Positions 1 through 9,233 of a stretch of DNA of 64,000 nt are shown here, in pieces. Within the stretch, counting starts at the first letter, position 1. Each line of letters starts with the position of its first letter. The translations under genes were made by a program, and so were the position numbers. The stretch is from assembly GCF_041740695.1 (NCBI RefSeq), contig NZ_JBGSLK010000113.1, positions 240,563 through 304,562 of the forward strand, written 5' to 3'. The notes under the pieces were generated by a model that made no database searches, had not been told where the DNA came from, and saw nothing but the letters and a program-made list of their open reading frames with translations. This DNA comes from Haliscomenobacter sp041740695 (GTDB lineage Bacteria > Bacteroidota > Bacteroidia > Chitinophagales > Saprospiraceae).

Positions 1-76
1 GTTTGATCAAAAAATATAAGTTTACCAAAACTTGCTACGTTGGTCGTCCTGATCCATCCTTTCAATACATGCGCAA

Positions 77-628
77 ATGATGACTCGAATGGTTCAATGC
101 CTGGTATTAATGGTGATGGCGACAACATTTTTTCAGTGTGCTGAAAATACCGCAAAAACACGCAGTAAAATGCCTGAAAAAACCGAAACCATGACCATTC
201 AACACTACAAGGTGCCTTGCCAAGGCGAATCCATCCAAATGTGTTATTTGGTCAAGACGCAAGGTCAGGCAGATTGGGAATATGGCTACGACGAAATCCA
301 GGGACTGGAGTACGAGTGGGGCTACGTTTACACCTTGGAGGTAAGCAAAACCACCATCGACAATCCACCGCAGGATGGCTCATCCATTGCCATTAAATTG
401 GTAAAGGTGGTAAAAAAAGAAGCGGTGGCTGCTAGCACGAGTTTTGAACTCCCCCTGATGATGGAAGGCACGGCAATGCTGGAAAAAGGCTCAGGCGATT
501 GGATTTATTTCCAAACTATCCCGGTAGTTGTACCCAGTGATTTAACTACAAAACTGGATCAAGCCCAAACGGGCGTATTCCAGCATGGCGATAAAAAACA
601 GACTTTGACGCTGTTGAGTGTCAAATGA
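77..628 (+). CDS. DUF4377-type lipoprotein
   Basis: Secreted lipoprotein of unknown function. A hydrophobic N-terminus ends in a lipobox-like FFQC near residue 21, so the mature protein probably starts at that Cys and sits on the membrane. The mature part matches the DUF4377 pattern as I know it: a conserved Cys (KVPCQGE), a second Cys (QMCYLV), a W.Y......I.GLEYEWGY.Y stretch, then NPPQDGSS. This domain is often found beside META-domain lipoproteins, none of which is visible here. A second ATG one codon downstream is equally possible. A strong terminator follows directly, so it is probably monocistronic. Confidence 0.75.
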   Translation: MMTRMVQCLVLMVMATTFFQCAENTAKTRSKMPEKTETMTIQHYKVPCQGESIQMCYLVKTQGQADWEYGYDEIQGLEYEWGYVYTLEVSKTTIDNPPQDGSSIAIKLVKVVKKEAVAASTSFELPLMMEGTAMLEKGSGDWIYFQTIPVVVPSDLTTKLDQAQTGVFQHGDKKQTLTLLSVK

Positions 629-649
629 TGAGGATGCGTTATTTTAGTA

Positions 650-688
650 CTGCCTTCAACGTTTTGTGGCGTTGAGGGCAGTTTTTTT
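650..688 (+). terminator. Rho-independent terminator after the DUF4377 gene
   Basis: A 12-bp stem (CTGCCTTCAACG with CGTTGAGGGCAG, one G-T pair) and an 8-base loop are followed by seven T. It starts 22 bases after the stop codon. Confidence 0.85.
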
Positions 689-694
689 CTTTTC

Positions 695-746
695 GCTGGT
701 ACAAGTCTCCAAACTTGTACCCCTATTTTCGCGTCTCTGACGCACG
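695..746. repeat. Family G repeat, single arm (two tandem hairpins)
   Basis: Two small hairpins in tandem: GGTACAAGTCTCC with AACTTGTACC, then GCGTC..GACGC. The same two-hairpin arm occurs twice in inverted orientation at 43984-44215. The stem bases differ between copies (GGTACAAG here, GGTTCAAG there) but still pair. Confidence 0.7.
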
Positions 747-767
747 AGCAACGCTACAATCAAGTAT

Positions 768-2888
768 TCATCGCTCCACCACAATCCCCGCGTAATCCGT
801 CAAACGGCTCAATTTGAAACTCAGATAACCTTGCTGATAGACAAAAGGCAAGGGCTTCTCGTCTCCCAATCTCCACACTTTCCGCGGCCGATAATCCAAT
901 TTGATCTTGATCTCGGTATCATGAATCGGTAGTGGTTCAAAATAGGTATTGCCACTAAACCCCGTGAGGTTGATCAAGTGCAAGATGTGCCCAGCCGAGC
1001 GAAAAGGAGTAGTGATAGTCACCTCCCCTGTGTTCGGCATGTATTCATTCAGGATCATTTCCACCCGGGGATGGGCATTTGTAATGATTTGTTGGTCAAA
1101 GGCTGGATACAGCTGCTTCAAAATATCCAGAACCAGGTATTTGTGCTGCTCATAGCCCGTTTGGTAATAAATGCGGCCAATGTTGATGGGCATCAGGGCA
1201 TTGCTGCTGCTACCATTTGGGTGCAAATTGGCGGCAAAATAATTGAGGGGATCATGGCCGCCGATCATCTCGGGTGGGCCGGGGCGGCCTTTGTCCAAAA
1301 TGGGCAATAGCGCCTTATCGTTTTGGTCAAATTGGTACAAACCCAGATTGTATTTAAAATGCACCATGCTTTGTCCGACGAAATGGGTGAAGATTTTAGG
1401 GTCATTGGGTTGTAAATAATGGCCATCCCCATCGTTGAGGTCTTTTACGATGATCGCTCCAAACTGGGTTTTTAAAGCCGAGGGAGCATCAAAGAGGCTG
1501 CGGTTGCTGGCAAAAAGCGATACCCCGCCCTGCGAAAGCTCCTGCAAGGCCGCCAAATCGGGTGCGGATAAATATTGAATATCTGGCAAGATCAAAACTT
1601 TGTACTTGCCCAGTTTTGCTTTAAGCTTGGCCAGGTGATTGTCCTGGATGATGTCGAAAGGAATATGCGCTTCCTTCATCATCAATTGAATGCCCCGGTA
1701 TTCCTCCATCGGCAAACCTCCCGGCCAATAACCTGGGGCAACAACGGCAACTTTGGCCACCGACTCGTATTTGCCAAAATAGGGTTCCCATCTTTGCTGA
1801 AAGGCATAGATTTTTTTCATCACCACAAAATTCCGCTGGTCCTCGTACTCCCGCAGGTCACCCATCAGGCTCACGTCGGTTCCCGAGCCGTTGGCCAGGT
1901 TTTCCCACAGGCGGATGGCTACTTCTTCGGGTTCCACAGCATTAAAACGGCTGCGGAAAGAGATTTGCTGGATGCTGGCATTGCTCACAATTTTGTCGGG
2001 GAAGGTTTGTTCGATGTGGTTGGTATTGTCGCTGCCTGTATATGGCCAATAGGGCAAGCCATGGGTTTGGCTTTCATGGCGGATGATGTCGACGTAATCT
2101 TCGAGGTAGGTGCAAATCGCTACTTTCTTTTTGCGGCCCTTAACCAATTCGTGCAGCCTTTTTGACCAAATGCTGATGCTTTCTTTTTTAAACTCCTCGT
2201 ATTTTCTAAAAACCGGGTCGTTTTTATCTTCTTTCAGGGGCAAGTCCAGGCCATTGCTCCATTTTTTAAAAGCAGCCTTGTCGTATTCATTTTGATCAAT
2301 GCCTTCGTAGGTGTTTTCGTAGGAATTGCGGGTTTGGTAGCCCGGCATGTTGAGGAAAATGCCGTCCACATCAAAGTTGTCAAGGACTTCGGCAATGATG
2401 TCAAAGGCTTTTTCCTGCACGTAGGGTGCATTGATGCTCACCACGTATTTATCGGTATTGACAATTCTTTTGCCAGTGGGCGAAAGGTAAAACCAGTCGG
2501 GATGTTTTTGAAAAATGCTTTGATCGGCACGGCTGAAGTCAAAACGTACAATCACTCGGATTCCCTGCTCGTGGCAACGTTGGACAATTCTGCCCAGGTC
2601 GCCTGGCTTCATGTAGGGATTGAGGTAGTGAAAATCCAGCTTGCTTTCGTAAAAAGCCATGATGCCCCCGGCATTGATGATAAGGGTATTGGCGGAAAAG
2701 GCACGCAAATCTTTGACAATGCTGTCGGCGTGCAGATTGGCGGCTTCGTAGGCGGGGAGGTTCATCTGGATGAGGCGCAGGTTGTTGCGTTTCCACCATT
2801 CAGATTGGTCGCTGGTCAGAATTGGTTTTTGCGCCCAAAGCGTCGAAAAACAGAGGAGGCAGCAGAGGGACAGGCTGAGCTTGTTCAT
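768..2888 (-). CDS. Secreted glycoside hydrolase-like protein (GHL6-like TIM barrel)
   Basis: A signal peptide of about 19 residues ends in LWAQ. The first 370 residues look like a TIM barrel of the hypothetical glycosyl hydrolase 6 / alpha-amylase-like type: a segment reading GIRVIVRFDFSRAD, then DGIFLNMPGYQ. A second region (about 380-600) resembles the glutamine-amidotransferase-like domain of beta-galactosidases (YKVLILPDIQYLS). The C-terminus is beta-rich. Such proteins act on glycans outside the cytoplasm or in the periplasm; the substrate cannot be read. The start is the ATG before the signal peptide. It is transcribed alone and a palindromic family A repeat sits in its upstream gap. 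Confidence 0.75.
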   Translation of the reverse strand: MNKLSLSLCCLLCFSTLWAQKPILTSDQSEWWKRNNLRLIQMNLPAYEAANLHADSIVKDLRAFSANTLIINAGGIMAFYESKLDFHYLNPYMKPGDLGRIVQRCHEQGIRVIVRFDFSRADQSIFQKHPDWFYLSPTGKRIVNTDKYVVSINAPYVQEKAFDIIAEVLDNFDVDGIFLNMPGYQTRNSYENTYEGIDQNEYDKAAFKKWSNGLDLPLKEDKNDPVFRKYEEFKKESISIWSKRLHELVKGRKKKVAICTYLEDYVDIIRHESQTHGLPYWPYTGSDNTNHIEQTFPDKIVSNASIQQISFRSRFNAVEPEEVAIRLWENLANGSGTDVSLMGDLREYEDQRNFVVMKKIYAFQQRWEPYFGKYESVAKVAVVAPGYWPGGLPMEEYRGIQLMMKEAHIPFDIIQDNHLAKLKAKLGKYKVLILPDIQYLSAPDLAALQELSQGGVSLFASNRSLFDAPSALKTQFGAIIVKDLNDGDGHYLQPNDPKIFTHFVGQSMVHFKYNLGLYQFDQNDKALLPILDKGRPGPPEMIGGHDPLNYFAANLHPNGSSSNALMPINIGRIYYQTGYEQHKYLVLDILKQLYPAFDQQIITNAHPRVEMILNEYMPNTGEVTITTPFRSAGHILHLINLTGFSGNTYFEPLPIHDTEIKIKLDYRPRKVWRLGDEKPLPFVYQQGYLSFKLSRLTDYAGIVVER

Positions 2889-2932
2889 GTAATTTGGCTA
2901 ATATTGTTTGTTTGTAGATTAGAAAAGACTGG

Positions 2933-3022
2933 GGTGAGTCTAAAGTGCCTGTGGTTTCTTAGGTGGTGAAAAAGAAAGCACATTTTCACCACCTAAGAAA
3001 CCATAGACACTTCAGATTCACC
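2933..3022. repeat. Family A palindromic repeat, copy 1
   Basis: An inner stem TTTCTTAGGTGGTGAAA pairs with TTTCACCACCTAAGAAA around a loop of about 10 bases. An outer stem of about 22 bp with a few mismatches (GGTGAGTCTAAAGTG with CACTTCAGATTCACC) flanks it. The inner stem is shared with 9234-9347, while the outer stem is largely specific to this site. Confidence 0.85.
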
Positions 3023-3061
3023 TTAGATCGGTATAGTTAAAATTTGAAAGTTAAAATTTGA

Positions 3062-4198
3062 TCACAACACCCTCCCCAAAGCCCGCAAACTCTCCACATT
3101 GTGCAGCGGCGCAAACACATCCACAAACGGCAGCGACACCTGCATGCCCCGTACCTCCGGCGCATAACCAGGCCGACCCGCCAATGGATTCAACCAAATC
3201 ACCCGCTCGGCCTTTTTGCCAATTTTGCGCATACTTTCTTCCAGCACCTCAATATCGCCCGTGTCACAACCGTCGCTGAGAATGAGCACGGTACTGTGGC
3301 CATGCAACAAACGGCTGTATTGCTGATAAAACTGCTCAAAGGAAGCTCCAATGCGGGTCCCTCCCGACCAGCCGGGGACAGTTTCACTCAGTTCGTTCAG
3401 CACCTGACGGTAATTGCTTTGGCGCAGTACCTTGGTGATGCGTTGCAGGCTGGTGGAAAAAACAAAAGTCTCCACCCGCTGGCCGAGCTGCTGAAAGGCA
3501 TACACAAACTGGATTAAAAACTGGCTGTACAAGTCCATCGACTTGCTCACATCACAAAGCAGGATGAGTTGGTTCTTTTGTTGTTTGGGGCGAAAACGCG
3601 CCAGTTCGATCAGTTCCCCACCCCGGCGCAGGTTTTTGCGCATGGTGGTACGCAGGTCGAGCATGCTGGCGGAGCGGGCGCGTTCCTTGCGGCGGCTGTA
3701 TTGGCGGGCCATGCGCCGGGCAATTTGGAGGATCAGTTTGTTGATTTCCTGCAATTCTTCGGCGCTGAACATAGAAAAATCCTTGCGGCCCAGGGATTCT
3801 CCGGCGCTGTATACGGCCAATTCGATGTTGTCCTGAGCGGGTTTGCCGTTGAGCCAGCTTTTGAGGGCTTGCAGGGAGGGTGGCTGCTGGCGGGTACCGG
3901 GTTTGCGCGGCTGCTTGTCCGCGGCGATTTTGGAATCGACTGCTTTTTCCAGTTCTTTCCAGTATTGGGGAAAAATTTGATCAAAAAGTTCTTGCTCGCG
4001 TTGAGTGCGCGCAAGCGTGGCGCGAAGGGTGAATTGAAACAATGCCGGGTCAGAAAACGGTTCAACCAATTCCAGGGCTGCCAACATCGTGCTCGATTCC
4101 ATTGGGCCAATGGTAAAACCTTTCTGGCGCAGGTGGCGGCAAAAGGCCAGCAAATTTGCGCTGAGGGTAGTGTGACGTTGCAATAGCGTATCCGACAT
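3062..4198 (-). CDS. VWA domain-containing CoxE-like protein
   Basis: Cytoplasmic protein with a helical N-terminal half and a von Willebrand A domain from about residue 210. The metal-binding MIDAS motif is visible as LLCDVSKSMD, with downstream SGGTRIG and ILSDGCDTGD completing the fold. The length (378 aa) fits the CoxE/YehP-like group, whose members usually work with a MoxR-type AAA+ ATPase in assembling metal cofactors or protein complexes. No MoxR gene is visible in this window, so the partner must be elsewhere. There is no signal peptide. Two palindromic repeats fill the 360-base gap upstream, so it is probably transcribed alone. Confidence 0.85.
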   Translation of the reverse strand: MSDTLLQRHTTLSANLLAFCRHLRQKGFTIGPMESSTMLAALELVEPFSDPALFQFTLRATLARTQREQELFDQIFPQYWKELEKAVDSKIAADKQPRKPGTRQQPPSLQALKSWLNGKPAQDNIELAVYSAGESLGRKDFSMFSAEELQEINKLILQIARRMARQYSRRKERARSASMLDLRTTMRKNLRRGGELIELARFRPKQQKNQLILLCDVSKSMDLYSQFLIQFVYAFQQLGQRVETFVFSTSLQRITKVLRQSNYRQVLNELSETVPGWSGGTRIGASFEQFYQQYSRLLHGHSTVLILSDGCDTGDIEVLEESMRKIGKKAERVIWLNPLAGRPGYAPEVRGMQVSLPFVDVFAPLHNVESLRALGRVL

Positions 4199-4253
4199 AA
4201 GCTGAAATGCAAAACGGCTGAATCAAGTCTTTTCAACTTCATCCAGCCGCTCC

Positions 4254-4413
4254 AGAGTAGGTTTAACTTTTTTGTTTTGCTACAAATGACCCAATTTAGT
4301 CTACATTTCGCCGTGAAAATACTCATTTAGCGCTGCTAAACTCCGCTTTTCACATCTCATTTAGCCTAAATTGGCTTCATTTTCGCTTAAAACAAAAAGA
4401 TTAAACCTGCTCT
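4254..4413. repeat. Family C palindromic repeat, copy 1
   Basis: About 160 bp with a conserved centre (CTCATTTAGCGCTGCTAAAC then TCCGCTTTTCA), flanked by complementary stretches. The outermost stem AGAGTAGGTTTAA pairs with TTAAACCTGCTCT. Other copies lie at 35312-35470 and 62117-62299 with the same centre but different outer stems. Confidence 0.85.
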
Positions 4414-4441
4414 TTGGTTCTTTCCTGATTACCTGATCAGT

Positions 4442-4555
4442 GGGGCAAAATAAGTGTTCATTTTTTTTTGAGCCAAAGGATTAGATAAGATACTTGAAAT
4501 GAACCGTATTCTTATCTAATCCTTTGGCAAAATGAACGCTTATTTTTTGTCGCCC
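4442..4555. repeat. Family B palindromic repeat, copy 1
   Basis: Outer arms GGGGCAAAATAAGTGTTCAT and ATGAACGCTTATT..TCGCCC enclose a perfect inner stem, GCCAAAGGATTAGATAAGA with TCTTATCTAATCCTTTGGC. It sits 7 bases downstream of the stop codon of the sorting-domain gene. Other copies are at 25598-25713 and 30692-30807. Confidence 0.9.
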
Positions 4556-4562
4556 TAATAAT

Positions 4563-4910
4563 TTATTGTTTGCTGATCCTTTTGGTGGTGAGAACTTTGT
4601 TTTTCTCGCCCATGATCCGCACCAGGTAAATCCCTCTGGGTAGGTCACCAACGTACATTTTTTTGTCGGCTGCAATGTCTTCGAAACTTTTCATCTGGCG
4701 GCCTGCCAGGTTGAAAACCATCACTTTTTGCACACCTTGAACGTCAGTTAAACCAATGTGACTGGTCGTTGGGTTTGGGTAAACCTCGATAATGACACCT
4801 CGGTCTGCCTCTACCGATGCATACCAATTGCCAGTCTTAGCGCTTGTTTGTCCTATCGCTTTCGGGATTATGAAAAGTACCAGGGTTAAAAAGAGTAAGA
4901 AGTGCTTCAT
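4563..4910 (-). CDS. Small secreted protein with T9SS sorting domain
   Basis: A 115-residue protein made almost entirely of a signal peptide (first 20 residues, ending in IGQ) and a type IX secretion type A sorting domain. The diagnostic parts are VYPNPTTSHIGL, VMVFNLAGRQM, LPRGIYLVRI and a basic C-terminus (TTKRISKQ). Such domains carry proteins across the outer membrane and anchor them to the cell surface. Here there is hardly any cargo (about 20 residues), which is unusual: it may be a remnant of a larger exported protein or a small surface peptide. Family B and D repeats flank it. Confidence 0.75.
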   Translation of the reverse strand: MKHFLLFLTLVLFIIPKAIGQTSAKTGNWYASVEADRGVIIEVYPNPTTSHIGLTDVQGVQKVMVFNLAGRQMKSFEDIAADKKMYVGDLPRGIYLVRIMGEKNKVLTTKRISKQ

Positions 4911-5029
4911 GCAATAGTATTTTGGGACAAAATTTTAACACTTTAAAAATACGTTGAGTTCAAGTCTTATGCAAACCTAATTTGGGTATTTGCATTTTTT
5001 TAACTTTTAGATGATAAAAAGGTTTAGAA

Positions 5030-5109
5030 GTTGAGGAAGGTTTGGCTACCGCAGCGACTCAAGCATCAACACTTGTAAATGTCGCTGCGGTAGCCAAACC
5101 TTCCTCAAC
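5030..5109. repeat. Family D palindromic repeat, downstream of thrS
   Basis: A perfect stem of 29 bp joins GTTGAGGAAGGTTTGGCTAC..GAC to its complement around a 22-base loop ending in CTTGTAAAT. It lies 24 bases beyond the thrS stop. A second copy with a variant stem lies upstream of thrS at 7154-7260. Confidence 0.9.
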
Positions 5110-5133
5110 CTTCCTCAACCTTCTCAACTTTTT

Positions 5134-7071
5134 TTACTCCTCCTCTTTCGCCAGTGCTTCCTTGAAGAGCTCTACAAAAGCTTCCAAACTCACACTGCCC
5201 TTATCTCCTTCACCTTGGCGGCGTACTGCTACAGCACCAGCCTCCATTTCCTTCTCCCCAACGATGAGCATATAAGGTATACGTTTTAATTCGGTATCTC
5301 GGATTTTGCGGCCAATGGTTTCGCTGCGGTCATCGATGTAGCCGCGGATGTCGTGGGCTGCCAGTTTTTCTTCGATTTCTTTGCAGTAGTCTACAAATTT
5401 ATCGCTGATCGGCAGCAGGGCATATTGCTCGGGCATCAACCAGAGGGGGAATTTACCCGCCGTGTTTTCAATCAAAATACTGATGAAGCGCTCCATCGAC
5501 CCAAAAGGAGCACGGTGAATCATCACCGGGCGGTGGGTTTTGTTGTCGGCGCCTACGTATTCCAGTTCAAACCGTTCGGGTAGGTTGTAATCCACCTGAA
5601 TGGTACCCAATTGCCACTGACGGCCAATGGCGTCGCGCACCATGAAGTCCAGTTTAGGGCCATAGAAGGCAGCTTCGCCCAATTCCATGGTGGTTTTTAG
5701 GCCCACCTCACGGGTTGCTTCAATGATGGCGTTTTCTGCGTTGCGCCAATTTTCGTCCGTTCCGAGGTATTTTTCGGGTGTATTGGGGTCGCGCAGGGAG
5801 ATTTGAGCCGTAAATTCTTTAAAGCCCATTTTGTACAACACCGTCCGAGTCAGGTCCAATACATTCAAGAACTCACCCTTTACTTGATCTTCGGTACAAA
5901 AAATGTGGGCGTCATCCTGAGTGAACCCGCGTACCCGCGACAGGCCATGCAGCTCCCCAGTCTGCTCATAGCGGTATACCGTGCCAAACTCAGCGATACG
6001 CATCGGCAGATCGCGGTAAGAGTGGGGGCGGTGCGCGTAAATTTCGCAGTGGTGAGGGCAGTTCATCGGTTTAAGCAAAAATTCCTCCCCATCCTTAGGC
6101 GTATGGATGGGCTGGAAACTATCCTTACCATACTTGGCGTAGTGCCCGGAAGTGACGTACAATTCCTTGCGGCCAATGTGGGGAGTAGTGACCAGTTTGT
6201 AGCCCCGCTTTTCCTGCTCCACGCGCAGGAAGTTCATCAAACGGTCGCGTAGGGCGTTGCCCTTCGGTAGCCAAATGGGCAAACCTGCCCCTACGCGCTC
6301 GGAAAACATAAAAAGTTCTAGTTCCTGCCCCAACTTGCGGTGATCGCGTTTGCGGGCTTCTTCCAGCATCACGAGGTGCTCTTGCAGGTCTTTTTGTTTG
6401 GGGAAAGTAACCCCATAGATGCGCTGCAATTGCTGGCGCGTATCATCACCTTGCCAATAAGCACCCGCTACGTTGGTCAATTTTACAGCCTTGATGAATC
6501 CGGTATCCGGAAGATGTGGCCCACGGCAAAGGTCCACGAAGTTGCCTTGCTGGTACAGCGTAAGGGCTTCGTCGGCGCCGCGTTTTTCAATCAGTTCAAT
6601 TTTGTATTCGTCGCCTTTCTCCTGGAAAAACGCCAAGGCTTCATCCCGAGTAATGTCTTTGCGGATGTAGCCATTTTTTTGCCGCGCCAATTCGAGCATC
6701 TTTTCTTCGATCTTGGGCAGGTCGTCCAGCGAAATTTGTTTGCCACCGGGATCAACATCGTAGTAAAAACCACCTTCGGTAGCCGGGCCCGTGCCAAATT
6801 TGATGCCGGGGAACAGGACTTCCAATGCCTCGGCCATCAAGTGTGCAGAGGAGTGCCAAAACGTGGTTTTTCCGTCTTTATCATCCCAGGTGAGCAGCGT
6901 CAAGGTCGCGTCGGTGGGGATCGGGCGGGTGGCATCCCACACTTCGCCGTTTACTTTTGCCGAAAGAACCTTCTGGGCCAAGCCCTCGCTGATGGAACGG
7001 GCTACTTCAAGCGCCGTTGTTCCTGGTTCGTACTCCCGAACCTTACCATCTGGGAAAGTAATGTTAATCAT
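5134..7071 (-). CDS. thrS: Threonine--tRNA ligase
   Basis: Cytoplasmic class II aminoacyl-tRNA synthetase that charges tRNA-Thr with threonine. Its 645 residues match the bacterial norm. The order is an N-terminal TGS domain (from MINITFPDGK), an editing domain with HSSAHLMAEAL and CRGPHLPDTG, a catalytic core with MNCPHHCEIY and the class II motif 2 region RVRGFTQDDAHIFC, then HRAPFGSMERF, and the C-terminal anticodon-binding domain. The usual infC-rpmI-rplT neighbours are absent. A -7-like box (TATTTTTG) lies about 35 bases upstream. Family D repeats bracket the gene on both sides. Confidence 0.98.
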   Translation of the reverse strand: MINITFPDGKVREYEPGTTALEVARSISEGLAQKVLSAKVNGEVWDATRPIPTDATLTLLTWDDKDGKTTFWHSSAHLMAEALEVLFPGIKFGTGPATEGGFYYDVDPGGKQISLDDLPKIEEKMLELARQKNGYIRKDITRDEALAFFQEKGDEYKIELIEKRGADEALTLYQQGNFVDLCRGPHLPDTGFIKAVKLTNVAGAYWQGDDTRQQLQRIYGVTFPKQKDLQEHLVMLEEARKRDHRKLGQELELFMFSERVGAGLPIWLPKGNALRDRLMNFLRVEQEKRGYKLVTTPHIGRKELYVTSGHYAKYGKDSFQPIHTPKDGEEFLLKPMNCPHHCEIYAHRPHSYRDLPMRIAEFGTVYRYEQTGELHGLSRVRGFTQDDAHIFCTEDQVKGEFLNVLDLTRTVLYKMGFKEFTAQISLRDPNTPEKYLGTDENWRNAENAIIEATREVGLKTTMELGEAAFYGPKLDFMVRDAIGRQWQLGTIQVDYNLPERFELEYVGADNKTHRPVMIHRAPFGSMERFISILIENTAGKFPLWLMPEQYALLPISDKFVDYCKEIEEKLAAHDIRGYIDDRSETIGRKIRDTELKRIPYMLIVGEKEMEAGAVAVRRQGEGDKGSVSLEAFVELFKEALAKEEE

Positions 7072-7153
7072 GGTTTAAGATTTATTTCGCTATAGCGGCT
7101 GCAAAAATAGGCAGGATTAGCAGGTTTTCCCATGATTAGGAAAAAAAAGTTGT

Positions 7154-7260
7154 GGAAGGTTGAGATGGTTGAGGAAGGTTTAGGCTGCCGCAGTGACTTA
7201 GACGCCAAGCTTGTAAATGCCGCTGCGGTAGCCTAAACCTTCTCAACCTTCCCCAACCTT
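7154..7260. repeat. Family D palindromic repeat, upstream of thrS
   Basis: The stem GGTTGAGGAAGGTTTAGGCT pairs (few mismatches) with AGCCTAAACCTTCTCAACC. The loop region CAAGCTTGTAAATG is shared with the copy at 5030-5109. Relative to that copy GGTTTGGCTA has become GGTTTAGGCT, and both arms changed together. Confidence 0.85.
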
Positions 7261-7306
7261 TCTAAACCTTTTTCCTTATTTTTGCGGCCAAATCAAGGAT
7301 AAAACC

Positions 7307-9187
7307 ATGGCAAAAGGAAAAAAAAGTTCTACCCGTAAGCCCAGTTCAACACCCGCTTCGACCCCGCAGCGCACTGTAAATCAAAACCCGAAAGCACAAC
7401 AATCCGTTCCTGCCTCCGCAAAATCTTCCACAGGTACAGCGGGGTTGATCATTGCCGCACTGGCGTTTTTCCTATATGCTCCTTCCTTGCGCTATGGTTA
7501 TGTGCTGGACGATCAGATGATGTACGTCAATAACCAGTACGTGCAGGAGGGTTTTGCCGGGATTGGTAAAATTCTGAGTACGGAATCCTTTGCTGGCTTT
7601 TTTGGTGAACAAAAAAACCTGCTGGTGGGTGGGCGTTATCGGCCCTTGTCCATCGTTACTTTTGCCGTGGAAAAGGGTTTGTTTGGGCAAAATACCGCCC
7701 TGAGCCATTTTGTCAATTTGCTGCTTTACGCCTTATTAGGCTGGTTAACCTACCGCACGCTGCGCCGCATTTTTCCACCGGAGGAAAAAGGCAGTTGGTG
7801 GTTTAGCCTGGCGGGTTTGGCTACCTTATTGTATGTACTACATCCCATCCACAGTGAAGCAGTGGCCAATGTCAAAGGTCGCGACGAAATCATGGCGGCC
7901 TTGGGGGCAATGGGTGCCTTGTACGCCAGTTGGCGTTATGCGCAAGAGGGGACGATGCGCTGGAACATCATCGCCGCGGTGGTTTTTTTCCTGGGTTTGT
8001 TGTCCAAAGAAAATGCCTTGACTTTTATTGCCGTGATTCCACTGGCCTTGTATTACTTCAGCTCAGCCAGCCAGCAAAAATTGCTCATCAATACGGGGAC
8101 TTTGGTCTTAACTGGAGTTCTATATGTGGCTTTGCGTTATGCCATCGTTGGGCAATTGTTGGGCGGAACAGATGCCGACCCCAATCCGATGAACGATCCT
8201 TTTGTCAATCTTTCTGCGGGGAATAAATATGCCACCATTTTCCTGACCTTGGGCTGGTACCTCAAACTCCTGGTTTTTCCCCATCCACTTACCCACGATT
8301 ATTATCCTTACCATGTACCCGTGGTTGGTTTTGACGATTGGCGGGCTTTGCTGGGACTGGCTTTACACGTTGCCTTGGCTGGAGTGTCCATTTGGGGGCT
8401 TTGGAAAAAAAATGTTCCTACGTTTGCCGCGGCCTTTTACCTGATCACCTTGTCGATTGTGTCCAATTTGCCTTTTACGGTGGGGGCTTTTATGAATGAG
8501 CGATTTGTGTTTTTACCCTCGCTGGGATTCAGTTTGTTTTCTGCCTGGTTGATTGTGGCATTTTTGCCCAAAAGATTGGGCCTCGCTGTAGGTCAAAGTT
8601 ATCCGCTGGGCCTGGGACTGATTGTGGTGCTTTCGTTAGGTTATGCGGTAAAAACCTTCACTCGCTTGCCCGATTGGAAAGATGAGAACACCCTCAATCT
8701 GGCGGCTTATAATATTTCAACCGGAAGTGCCCGCGCCAAATTGTTTCGGGCAGTAACGATCTTCCGCAATGAATACGCCCAATTGCCTACCAATGAGCTC
8801 AAAAAAGCCAAGTTGAATGAAATGATCCCGATGGTGGAAGAGGCTACCCGCATTCTACCGCAGTACAAAGCGGCCTGGGGCTTCATGGCGGGATTGGCTG
8901 GTGAAAGGTATAAAATTGACCTACAGCTCAAACCGATGCTGGATGTTTTTGCCAAAGCTGCCGTATACGATCCAGATTCGCAGTCGATTCACGACTTTTT
9001 GAAATATGTCAAGCCCAGCTCAGGGGCAGTACCTCCTGTGTTAGCCGATTTTGCATATCAGTTAGGGTATGAACACTTTGCGCAGCAAAAGCGAGACACG
9101 GAGCATGCGCGCCAGTATTTGCAATATGGCGTGGGGACGGAAGGGGTGGATTCGAGGATTGAGGCGGCCTTGCGGAATCTGAGGTAG
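7307..9187 (+). CDS. Membrane O-mannosyltransferase-like protein (TMTC/GT-C type)
   Basis: Integral membrane protein of 626 residues. A Lys/Ser-rich N-terminus precedes roughly ten hydrophobic segments up to about residue 440, followed by a soluble helical TPR-like C-terminus. Family hallmarks are YVLDDQMMYV in the first loop (acidic pair expected in GT-C enzymes), GRYRPLS, and HPIHSEAVANVKGRDEI, all typical of bacterial relatives of TMTC protein O-mannosyltransferases. It probably transfers a sugar from a lipid carrier to exported proteins. A -7-like TATTTTTG lies about 25 bases upstream of the ATG. It diverges from thrS across a family D repeat. Confidence 0.8.
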   Translation: MAKGKKSSTRKPSSTPASTPQRTVNQNPKAQQSVPASAKSSTGTAGLIIAALAFFLYAPSLRYGYVLDDQMMYVNNQYVQEGFAGIGKILSTESFAGFFGEQKNLLVGGRYRPLSIVTFAVEKGLFGQNTALSHFVNLLLYALLGWLTYRTLRRIFPPEEKGSWWFSLAGLATLLYVLHPIHSEAVANVKGRDEIMAALGAMGALYASWRYAQEGTMRWNIIAAVVFFLGLLSKENALTFIAVIPLALYYFSSASQQKLLINTGTLVLTGVLYVALRYAIVGQLLGGTDADPNPMNDPFVNLSAGNKYATIFLTLGWYLKLLVFPHPLTHDYYPYHVPVVGFDDWRALLGLALHVALAGVSIWGLWKKNVPTFAAAFYLITLSIVSNLPFTVGAFMNERFVFLPSLGFSLFSAWLIVAFLPKRLGLAVGQSYPLGLGLIVVLSLGYAVKTFTRLPDWKDENTLNLAAYNISTGSARAKLFRAVTIFRNEYAQLPTNELKKAKLNEMIPMVEEATRILPQYKAAWGFMAGLAGERYKIDLQLKPMLDVFAKAAVYDPDSQSIHDFLKYVKPSSGAVPPVLADFAYQLGYEHFAQQKRDTEHARQYLQYGVGTEGVDSRIEAALRNLR

Positions 9188-9233
9188 AGGGTACAAATTG
9201 AGTAATATCGAATTTTGATAATTTTTATCATTG

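Noticed and set aside
2292..2969. Long plus-strand frames opposite the glycoside hydrolase and other genes
   Set aside because: They are antisense shadows; the minus-strand frames show signal peptides and domain motifs.
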